Shown: positions 57,458 to 64,000 of the stretch, in pieces
Numbering within the stretch: position 1 is the stretch's first letter
How the letters are laid out: every line of letters starts with the position of its first letter
Source: SZUA-318 sp964412015
GTDB taxonomy: Bacteria > Gemmatimonadota > Gemmatimonadetes > Longimicrobiales > Gaopeijiaceae
Assembly (NCBI GenBank): GCA_964412015.1
Contig: CAYPMO010000003.1
Coordinates: 1 to 64,000 of the forward strand
Length of the DNA stretch: 64,000 nucleotides
Direction of reading: 5' to 3'
The notes under the pieces: model-generated
What the model was told of the DNA's origin: nothing
Databases searched by the model: none
What the model saw: the letters and a program-made list of their open reading frames with translations, nothing else
Translations under genes and position numbers: made by a program

Positions 57458-58833
57458 CCCAACGCGACGACGTCGTCCCGTCGCGCCGCCTCGCGCTGGA
57501 GGAGCACGGAAGGCTCGCCGTCCACGAACAGGACGCGCAGGCGCCGCTCCCGCCCGAACCCGTAGCGCGTCTCGTGGATCTCGGCGTCGAGCCGGGCGAG
57601 CGCGGCCGTGTCGGCCCGATACTCGGCGCCCACTACGAGACCGTAGTAGGCGGCGCCTGACGTCAGGGTGCCCGCCACGGGGATGTCATAGCCGGTTCCC
57701 CAGAGGCTCCCCGTCTCGCGTGCATTGGAGCCGAGGATCTCGATCGCGTCGTTGGTCATGAAGTCCCGGCACATTCCCGGGAGGATCGAGGCGGTGTGCC
57801 GCGTCACGCCCGGCCTGACGACCTCGGTCCAGAGCCTCTCGTGCGCTCCCTCGTGGAGGAGCTGACGCGAGCGAAGGACGAACCGGAACCAGAACGCGAC
57901 GAAAGGATCCTGGATCTGGTACCGGTGGTTGCGCGTGCGCGGCGAGGCGTCGAGGGACCGGCGTGCCTCGACGAGCCCTACCTGTTCGAGCCGCTTCAGG
58001 TAAGGTGCGGCCTGTCCGCCTGCCGAGAGGTCGGACAGGCCCGCATGGACGACCCTCCAGTCTCCTTGGCCGTCGGCGAGCGCCGCCAGAATGGCCGCGT
58101 AGCGGCTGGGAGTCTGGAAGAGGCGTTCCAGGAGCACGAGGGGCGCGTCGTTCAGCACGCCGTCCTCGTCGAGGATGAGCCGGCGGACGTTGGCGCCCAG
58201 GGAGGCGCCGCGATCCACCTGGGCCAGGTGGCCCGGAACCCCCCCGAAGGCCGCGTAGGCGTGCAGACGCTCGCGGAGGGACGTTCCGGGGAGAAACGCG
58301 GCGGCGGCGCGGAAGGGAAGCGGGCGGAGCACGACGTCCAGCGCCGACGCCTCCTCGGAACCCGGTGCCGCAGCGAGCTCGGACGAGACGAGGACGAAGT
58401 GGAGCGGCCGACCTCGTGAGCGGGCGTCGGCCAGCACCTCGTCGAGCGCAGGGCCGACGTGGGCCCTGGACTCCTCCCAGCGGTGCGCGTCGTCCACGAG
58501 CACGACGAGCGGACGATCCTCGGGGACCGACACGGCGAGAGCGGCGAACAGGTCGTCCCAGGATGTCGGCCCGCCGGTCCCTCGTGGCGAGACGTTTCCA
58601 CCTCCGACTTGCTCCGACAGGGTGCGGGTCAGGGCCGCACGCTGGTCGGCCTCCGGAAGGGGAGGTGCCCGGTGATACACGGACCGGAAGTCCCCGGCCG
58701 CCTGTCGGACGAGACGGGTCTTCCCGATACCGGGGAGCCCGGCGACGCGCACCAACGAGGCCTGCGGCCGGTCGAACGCCCGCCTGAGGGCACCGAGTTC
58801 ACGCGTCCGACCGAGGAAAACGCTTGATCTCAC
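57424..58833 (-). CDS. AAA ATPase with C-terminal DUF234-like domain
   Basis: About 469 residues with a GTG start at 58833. The ATPase domain opens VFLGRTRELGALRRAF, with Walker A GLPGIGKT, Walker B PLVVLVDDAH and a sensor region VLVSSELA. A winged-helix region follows (LLERLFQTPSRYAAILAAL, LKRLEQVGLVEARR). The C-terminal part (QIQDPFVAFWFRFVLRSR) fits DUF234, a restriction-endonuclease-like fold often fused to this ATPase class. Such proteins occur in archaea and bacteria with no known function; a defence or regulatory role is possible. It diverges from type III glutamine synthetase over an A/T-rich region. Confidence 0.75.
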   Translation of the reverse strand: MRSSVFLGRTRELGALRRAFDRPQASLVRVAGLPGIGKTRLVRQAAGDFRSVYHRAPPLPEADQRAALTRTLSEQVGGGNVSPRGTGGPTSWDDLFAALAVSVPEDRPLVVLVDDAHRWEESRAHVGPALDEVLADARSRGRPLHFVLVSSELAAAPGSEEASALDVVLRPLPFRAAAAFLPGTSLRERLHAYAAFGGVPGHLAQVDRGASLGANVRRLILDEDGVLNDAPLVLLERLFQTPSRYAAILAALADGQGDWRVVHAGLSDLSAGGQAAPYLKRLEQVGLVEARRSLDASPRTRNHRYQIQDPFVAFWFRFVLRSRQLLHEGAHERLWTEVVRPGVTRHTASILPGMCRDFMTNDAIEILGSNARETGSLWGTGYDIPVAGTLTSGAAYYGLVVGAEYRADTAALARLDAEIHETRYGFGRERRLRVLFVDGEPSVLLQREAARRDDVVALGYDALLGSDRR

Positions 58834-58968
58834 TTCAGTTGTGTCCCAGCATAGAACAATTAGCGTAATCAATATTATGCAAGTTCCTGTTGTTTCGCGA
58901 CGTCCACGCAGCGAGACTGTCTCCTTCGAGGCGCCCGACCACGCTCGAACCGAGAGGAGACGACCCCG
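58834..58968. promoter_or_regulatory. A/T-rich divergent promoter region between the ATPase and glutamine synthetase genes
   Basis: The part from 58850 to 58890 is the most A/T-rich stretch in this section (around caattagcgtaatcaata). On the plus strand a candidate TTGTGT (58838-58843), 16 bases and TAGCGT is seen upstream of glutamine synthetase. A minus -10-like TATGCT is also present. No clear inverted repeat was found. Confidence 0.4.
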
Positions 58969-61137
58969 ATGACCCGCTTCGACACGCTCGCCGCCGCTCG
59001 CCACCGGACGTTCGACAACCACCAGGCGAGGCAGTCCGTGAACCTGGAAGAGGTATTCGGGCGGAACGTGTTCGGACTGCACGAGATGAAGACCCGGCTG
59101 CCGAAGCCTCAGTTCAAGCTCCTCCTCTCGACGATCCGCGAAGGCACGCCGCTGGACCCGACGGTGGCGGACGCGGTAGCCGTCGCGATGAAGGAGTGGG
59201 CGCTGGAGAGGGGCGCGACGCACTACACTCACTGGTTCCAGCCCTTGACGGGACTCACCGCGGAGAAGCACGACTCCTTCGTGGATCCGACGCGGGATGG
59301 GAGGGCCATCACCGAGTTCAGCGGCAAGGAGCTGGTTCAGGGTGAGCCCGACGCGTCGTCGTTCCCCTCGGGCGGGTTGAGGGCGACGTTCGAGGCCCGG
59401 GGCTACACGGCGTGGGATCCCACCTCTCCGGCGTTCGTGATGACGGGACCGAGCGGCGCGTATCTGTGCATCCCCACGGCGTTCGCCTCCTGGGCGGGCG
59501 ACGCGCTCGACAAGAAGACTCCGTTGCTGCGCTCGATCGACGCGCTCGACAAGCAAGCACGGCGTGCCCTGAAGCTCTTCGGCTCTCCCGATAGGCCCGT
59601 GCGAGCGACGATGGGCCCGGAGCAGGAGTTCTTTCTCGTCGACGAGGAGTTCTTCTATCGGCGTCCGGATCTGGTGACGTGCGGGCGGACGCTCTTCGGG
59701 ACGAAGCCCCCCAAAGGGCAGGAGATGGAGGACCATTACTTCGGATCCATTCCGGAGCGGATCCTCCAATACATGAACGAGGTCGAGCTCGAGCTGTACC
59801 AGCTCGGCGTTCCGCTGAAGACACGGCACAACGAGGTGGCGCCGGGGCAGTTCGAGGTGGCGCCGGTCTACGAGGACGCCAATCAGGCGGCGGACCACCA
59901 GCAACTCGTCATGTCCACGCTGCGGAGGGTCGCTCGCAAGTACGGACTCGCCTGTCTGCTGCACGAAAAGCCCTTTCAGGGAGTCAACGGCAGCGGCAAG
60001 CACCTGAACTGGTCGTTCGGCACCGAGGACACGAACCTGCTCGAGCCGGGCGAGACCCCCCACGACAACGCGCAGTTCCTGTTCTTCTGTTCCGCGGTGC
60101 TCAGGGCCGTGGCGCGGCACCAGGACCTCCTTCGGGCGTCGGTGGCGCACGCCGGCAACGACCATCGGTTGGGCGCCAACGAAGCGCCGCCGGCGATCAT
60201 CTCGGCGTTCGTGGGCGACCAGCTCCAGGACATCTTCGAGCAGATCGAGAAGGCAGGGCACGCGAAGTCCAGCAAGGCGACGGGGTTCATGGGGCTGGGG
60301 GTGGATGTGCTGCCCAGCCTTCCTAAGCACGCCGGTGACCGGAACCGCACGTCGCCGTTCGCGTTCACGGGGAACAAGTGGGAGTTCCGTGCGCTCGGCG
60401 GCTCCCAGAGCATCTCGTTCCCGGCCACCGTGCTGAACACGATCGTGGCCGAGGCCATCGACGAGATGTGCACGAAGCTGGAGGCCGAGCTGGCCAAGGG
60501 GACTGCGCTCGAGGACGCCCTCAGGATCGTGCTGGCCGAGGAGACCCGCGGGTTCAAGAACATCGTCTTCAACGGCGACAACTACTCCGCCGAGTGGGTC
60601 GAGGAGGCGAAGCGGCGGGGGCTGCTGAACCTTCGCAACACGATGGAGGCGCTTCCCGCGCTCGTGGCCAAGAAGAACGCCGCGCTCTTCGAGAAGTACG
60701 GTGTTCTGACGCATCGGGAGCTCGAGTCCCGCTACGAGATTCGCGTGGATCAGTACTTCAAGACGATCAACATCGAAGGTGAGACCGGGCAGTTCATGGC
60801 TCAGACCATGGTGCTGCCGGCGGCCACGAGGTACCTCGCCGAGCTACTCGCGACCGCGGAGCGGGCCGATCGGGTCGGCATGAAGGCCGAAGGCGTGCTG
60901 ACGACGGCGCGCAGGGTGAGCGAGCTCATCGACCGGCTGACCGAGAAGATCGACGTGCTCGCGGAGCAGAACCAGGAGTTGGGTGGGGATGCCGTCTTCT
61001 CGAAGGCGGAGCATATGCGTGACCACATCATTCCGGCGCTGAACGCCGTGCGGGACGTGGTGGATCGCCTCGAACGGGTCATTCCCGACGACCTGTGGCC
61101 GTTCCCGACGTATCGGGAGATGCTCTTCATCAAGTAG
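58969..61137 (+). CDS. glnN: Glutamine synthetase type III
   Basis: A 722-residue protein, the typical length for GSIII and far longer than GSI. It has GAGGAG before the ATG. Family motifs are VFGLHEMKTRLPKPQFK, THYTHWFQPLTGLTAEKHDSF, the glutamate-binding MGPEQEFFLVDE, TRHNEVAPGQFEVAPVYEDANQA and NGSGKHLNWSFGT. It makes glutamine from glutamate, ammonia and ATP in the cytoplasm as a large oligomer. GSIII lacks the adenylylation control of GSI. No nitrogen-regulation gene lies nearby. The 176 bases after it hold no gene. Confidence 0.95.
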   Translation: MTRFDTLAAARHRTFDNHQARQSVNLEEVFGRNVFGLHEMKTRLPKPQFKLLLSTIREGTPLDPTVADAVAVAMKEWALERGATHYTHWFQPLTGLTAEKHDSFVDPTRDGRAITEFSGKELVQGEPDASSFPSGGLRATFEARGYTAWDPTSPAFVMTGPSGAYLCIPTAFASWAGDALDKKTPLLRSIDALDKQARRALKLFGSPDRPVRATMGPEQEFFLVDEEFFYRRPDLVTCGRTLFGTKPPKGQEMEDHYFGSIPERILQYMNEVELELYQLGVPLKTRHNEVAPGQFEVAPVYEDANQAADHQQLVMSTLRRVARKYGLACLLHEKPFQGVNGSGKHLNWSFGTEDTNLLEPGETPHDNAQFLFFCSAVLRAVARHQDLLRASVAHAGNDHRLGANEAPPAIISAFVGDQLQDIFEQIEKAGHAKSSKATGFMGLGVDVLPSLPKHAGDRNRTSPFAFTGNKWEFRALGGSQSISFPATVLNTIVAEAIDEMCTKLEAELAKGTALEDALRIVLAEETRGFKNIVFNGDNYSAEWVEEAKRRGLLNLRNTMEALPALVAKKNAALFEKYGVLTHRELESRYEIRVDQYFKTINIEGETGQFMAQTMVLPAATRYLAELLATAERADRVGMKAEGVLTTARRVSELIDRLTEKIDVLAEQNQELGGDAVFSKAEHMRDHIIPALNAVRDVVDRLERVIPDDLWPFPTYREMLFIK

Positions 61138-61313
61138 CGTTCGCGGCATCCTTCGGACGTCGCGAACGCCCACCGGCGGGTTCCCGGCCACGCTTCCGCG
61201 TGCGGGAACCCGCCTCCGTTCTCGGCCACGCTGCGCGCGGCGGGAAACGCCTGGGGAGGAGGGGTCGGACGGCGCGTCGCGGGTGTCGGGAACGGCGGCG
61301 TTGACGAGCCCCC

Positions 61314-62567
61314 CTAGCGGACGGCTCCGTCGAGGGCGTCCAGAACCATTCCGATGAACTCGTTCAGGGCGGAGTTGTCGATCCAGCGGGTCACGACCAC
61401 GAGGTCGTTCTCCGGATCCACGTAGATGATGTTGGCTCCGTTGCCACGGTGTGTGAACGCCGAGGCCGGGGCATTGGGCAGCGATTCCCGGTCGGTGTTC
61501 AGGAAATAGTTGCAGTACCCATATCCCTTGTTGGCCGGCCCGGGCGTGGTCGCCTTGCGGAACCACTGCTCGGAGAAGATCTGCCGGTCGCCCCACGTTC
61601 CCCGCCACAGCGTCAGCAGCCCCAGGCGCGCCTGGTCGTAGGCGCTGATGAACATGCCTCCGCCCCAATGCCCGCCTCCTCCGACGGCCTGGACCAGGTG
61701 GCCGTCCAGCGCGATCCAGGAGTTGTCGTAGCCGACCCATCGCCACGTGGGCGAGGCGCCGATGGGATCCATGACCAGCTCGCGGAGCACCTCAGGAAGC
61801 GGCCTGCGCCAGATGTTCTGGAGCGAGAGCGCGAGTACGTTGATGCGCGTGTCGTTGTACTCGTAGACCGTCCCGGCGGGAACGCGCGGGCGCGTTGCCC
61901 AGGTGGAAGGCTCGCCGGTCGGGCGGTCCGCCCACTCGGGCTTGCCCCAGAGCGTTCCTTCCCAGTCGCTCGTCTGCCGGAGCAGGTGGTCCCAGGTGAC
62001 GGTACGGTTGTGCTCGGACTCGAACAGCAGCTTGGGACGGCGTCCTTGCTGATCGCCGGGCTCGCCGTCCCCGTCGGCGAGAACCACCGGCGCGAAATAG
62101 GAGCGTACCGGGTCGTTTACGCTGCGGATCATCCCGCGGTCGAGCGCGAGCCCCGCCATGGTGGAGACGAACGTCTTGGTCACGCTGAACGTCTGATCCA
62201 CGCGGTCGGGTTCGCCCCACTCCGCGACGATGTAGCCGTGGCGGACGACGAGTCCGGTCTGCGGTCCTCGGACCTTGAACGGACCGACGGGCTCCCCGTG
62301 CGGCTCGCGCCCGAAGCTCCGATGGTGGGCCGCGAGGAGATCCTTCGGCGTGGTGGACTCGCTCGCGATCGAGAACTCGATGGCGGCACGGAGCCTGGAT
62401 GGGTCGAAACCCACCTGCTCGGGGGCCCGGCGCTCCCAGTCCGGATGGCGACCGGGGACGTACGTCTGGCCACCGGCCGGCCGCGTCGTCGCGAGGGCGG
62501 CGGTGAGGAGAAGGAGGACGGCGGGAATGCGGGACGGATCCTCGAGGAAGGGCACTCGGCGGTGCAT
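61314..62567 (-). CDS. Exported serine hydrolase of the beta-lactamase/class C family
   Basis: A 417-residue protein from the ATG at 62567 with GGAG 9 bases upstream. The N-terminus has a basic head and a hydrophobic signal (VLLLLTAALA). The S12 catalytic motif SVTK (Ser-x2-Lys) is clear, followed by LLRQTSDW, a YEYNDTRIN stretch serving as Tyr-x-Asn, and AFTHRGNGANIIYVDPENDLVVV near the end where the HxG/KTG motif sits. Such proteins are esterases, D-amino peptidases or lactamase-like enzymes; the substrate is unknown. It diverges from the AddB-like gene. Confidence 0.88.
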   Translation of the reverse strand: MHRRVPFLEDPSRIPAVLLLLTAALATTRPAGGQTYVPGRHPDWERRAPEQVGFDPSRLRAAIEFSIASESTTPKDLLAAHHRSFGREPHGEPVGPFKVRGPQTGLVVRHGYIVAEWGEPDRVDQTFSVTKTFVSTMAGLALDRGMIRSVNDPVRSYFAPVVLADGDGEPGDQQGRRPKLLFESEHNRTVTWDHLLRQTSDWEGTLWGKPEWADRPTGEPSTWATRPRVPAGTVYEYNDTRINVLALSLQNIWRRPLPEVLRELVMDPIGASPTWRWVGYDNSWIALDGHLVQAVGGGGHWGGGMFISAYDQARLGLLTLWRGTWGDRQIFSEQWFRKATTPGPANKGYGYCNYFLNTDRESLPNAPASAFTHRGNGANIIYVDPENDLVVVTRWIDNSALNEFIGMVLDALDGAVR

Positions 62568-62702
62568 GGACGATGCTCCGGCTGCGTGGACGGTGCGTTC
62601 GGCGGATCGGCATTCGGCGACCCGCCCGGGCCTAACCATCAGGATACGGGCGGAGCGGCGCACGCGGGAGGGCACGCACTCCCGCCTCGGGAGCCGGGTT
62701 TC

Positions 62703-62708
62703 TATCTT
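62703..62708 (+). promoter_or_regulatory. TANNNT box 9 nt before the AddB-like start
   Basis: TATCTT at 62703-62708 ends 9 bases before the ATG at 62718. No Shine-Dalgarno sequence precedes the ATG. It is a candidate leaderless-type -10 box. Confidence 0.4.
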
Positions 62709-62717
62709 GGCGCACCG

Positions 62718-64000
62718 ATGACTGCGATCTCGTCCCCTCGTCTCGTGGATGCGCTCGGGCGCGTCGCCCGGGAGCGCGCGTTGGACCGGAGACTGCTCGT
62801 GGCGCCCACGTTCGGCGGGGGACGGGAACTGCTCCGATGCCTGGCCCGCCGGGGGCAGGGGTGGTTGGGCTTCGAGGTCACCACGCCGCGGCCTCTCGCG
62901 CTGCTGCTTGCCCGGTCGGGGCTCGCCGCCGAAGGGCGGCGACCGCTCGATGCGTTCGACCAGCAGGCCCTCCTCGACGAGGCGATGGACGGAGCTCTGG
63001 CCTCGGGGCCCGGCGGGGCGTTCGGCGAGCTGTCCGAAGGCGTCGGATTCCGCGAGGCCGTGCACGGCTCCGTGACCGCGCTCCGCCTCGCGGGAGTCTC
63101 GCCACGCGATGTTCGCTCGGCCCGCTTCAAGGACGGACGCAAGCGGAGCTGGGTGGCCCGCGTGCTGGAACGCTACGAGACGCTGCTCGACGAGCGCGGG
63201 CGGGCCGACACCGCGACGATCCTGTCCCTTGCGGTGGCCGTGCTGTCCGACGAGGAGGCGAGCCTGTCCCGGGCGCTCGGCGCGGACGCGGTCCTGTTGA
63301 TGCCCGGGCTCTCGTCGCGCGGGCTCGTGGGACGGTTCGTGGAAGCGCTCCGGCGGCGCGGCGCCGACGTGCTCGAGAGCGACCCCGTCGTGGGCCGCGC
63401 CGCGCCGTCGGGGGTGCTCTGGCGGGCCGGCGAGCCGGAGGGCTCGCTCTCGTACCTGCACGCGCCCGTCGAGGCGCCGGCGCGCGCGGCACCCGTGGAG
63501 CTGTTCCGCGCCGCTTCCATCCACGACGAGTTGCGCGAGGTCCTGCGGCGCACGGTGGCCCGGGGACTCCCGTGGGACGAGGTCGAGATCATCACGCCCG
63601 ACGCGGCGGCCTACGGCTCGGCGTTGCACGCGCTCTCGGCGCGCCTCGGCGTGCCCGTGACCTACGCGGTCGGCCTGCCGGTAGAGCGGACGCGCCCGGG
63701 GCGGGCGGTGCGCGCGTACCTGGATTGGGTGCAGGGGGGATTCCAGGCCGCCGTCGTCCGGCGGTTGCTCGAGGCCGGCGATCTGCGCCCGCCCGGCTTT
63801 CCGGAGCTGCCGGCCCCGGCGGATCTCGCCCGCAGGTTCCGCTCCCTCAGAATCGGGTGGGGCAGGCGTCGGTACCGTGCCCAGCTCCGTCAGGCTCTGG
63901 CGGCGCTCGAGCGGGCGGTGCCCGGGCGCCATGAGGCGCCGGATCGGTTCCAGCGGCGTATCCGCCGCGCACGGGTGGAACTGGAGGCGCTCCGGGGGAT
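62718..64000 (+). CDS. AddB-like helicase/nuclease protein, truncated by the window end
   Basis: At least 427 residues; the frame is open to the last base. It reads as an inactive-helicase type protein of the AddB/RecC class: an N-terminal LLVAPTFGGGRELLRCLARRG (a variant P-loop-like loop), VARVLERYETLLDERGRADTATIL, and DEVEIITPDAAAYGSALHAL with VPVTYAVGLPVERTRPGRAV. In complete proteins a PD-(D/E)XK nuclease domain lies at the C-terminus, outside this window. With AddA it would process double-strand breaks. The partner gene is expected just downstream. Confidence 0.7.
   Translation, partial: MTAISSPRLVDALGRVARERALDRRLLVAPTFGGGRELLRCLARRGQGWLGFEVTTPRPLALLLARSGLAAEGRRPLDAFDQQALLDEAMDGALASGPGGAFGELSEGVGFREAVHGSVTALRLAGVSPRDVRSARFKDGRKRSWVARVLERYETLLDERGRADTATILSLAVAVLSDEEASLSRALGADAVLLMPGLSSRGLVGRFVEALRRRGADVLESDPVVGRAAPSGVLWRAGEPEGSLSYLHAPVEAPARAAPVELFRAASIHDELREVLRRTVARGLPWDEVEIITPDAAAYGSALHALSARLGVPVTYAVGLPVERTRPGRAVRAYLDWVQGGFQAAVVRRLLEAGDLRPPGFPELPAPADLARRFRSLRIGWGRRRYRAQLRQALAALERAVPGRHEAPDRFQRRIRRARVELEALRG

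Noticed and set aside
59318..59824. Antisense frames inside the glutamine synthetase gene
   Set aside because: They have no conserved motif and no promoter or Shine-Dalgarno sequence; composition is typical of shadows.
1..64000. tRNA, rRNA, insertion sequences and attachment sites
   Set aside because: No cloverleaf-type sequences with a T-loop motif, no transposase frames and no flanking repeats were seen by eye; a tRNA scan was not possible.

Overview
The window looks like chromosomal DNA from a GC-rich, Gram-negative-type bacterium, most likely a member of Gemmatimonadota; this is an inference from gene content. The signs are two large DUF5916 outer-membrane-type proteins, a small lipoprotein ending in a TonB-plug-like sequence typical of that phylum, a PorX-like response regulator with a PglZ domain, type III glutamine synthetase, a Lys/Arg-rich bS21, several hypothetical proteins of a style common there, and lipopolysaccharide-core type genes. 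No tRNA, rRNA, CRISPR array, phage or insertion sequence was found. Codon use is uniformly GC-rich, with no clear foreign island.

Layout. 1-4054: end of an unknown gene, a PqqB-like hydrolase with a small membrane protein, a lipoprotein and an ABC exporter. 4155-7811: P-type cation ATPase and a RES/Xre-type toxin-antitoxin pair with a visible promoter and operator. 7872-15718: two DUF5916 proteins flanking a frameshifted small gene, a PaaI-like thioesterase and a CocE-type hydrolase. 15839-24801: GT-C type membrane protein, a shrunken M19 dipeptidase remnant, the PorX-like regulator, then a tightly overlapping run of ABC exporter, LpxL-type acyltransferase, GT2, DUF3108 protein and ICMT-like methyltransferase, which reads as an envelope or lipid operon. 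24798-30842: a two-component island with three histidine kinases, three receiver proteins or modules with intact phosphorylation sites and one receiver without its site. 30899-38177: M14 peptidase, two GT9 transferases around a Kdo-kinase-like protein, and an unpaired hydantoinase B. 38279-45473: histone-H1-like protein with a 33-bp repeat, TPR and zinc-ribbon proteins, cupredoxin-like lipoprotein, a shrunken isopropylmalate dehydrogenase, an MshEN-domain protein, PilT and a shrunken thiolase. 45470-51837: glycine-rich membrane protein, AraC-type regulator, rpsU, a set of related unknown proteins sharing an LPPFxxW module, a small RHH-like protein, a candidate small RNA, and ssb. 52028-64000: enoyl-CoA hydratase, recF-DUF721-gyrB, diheme cytochrome c, AAA ATPase, type III glutamine synthetase, serine hydrolase and the start of an AddB-like helicase/nuclease.

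The most unusual signals are these. (1) Three enzyme genes (M19 dipeptidase, isopropylmalate dehydrogenase, thiolase) are reduced to miniatures by internal deletions; the first two keep recognisable pieces of both ends. (2) Three neighbouring unknown proteins share a module ending in LPPFxxW, and two of them carry a second module in opposite order. (3) Several genes, including those for PorX, the antitoxin and two membrane proteins, have a TANNNT -10-like box only 5-10 nt before the start codon and no Shine-Dalgarno sequence, suggesting leaderless mRNAs. (4) A short RNA with its own promoter and terminator lies between divergent genes near 48.75 kb. Coordinates of starts are my choices; where alternatives exist they are stated.
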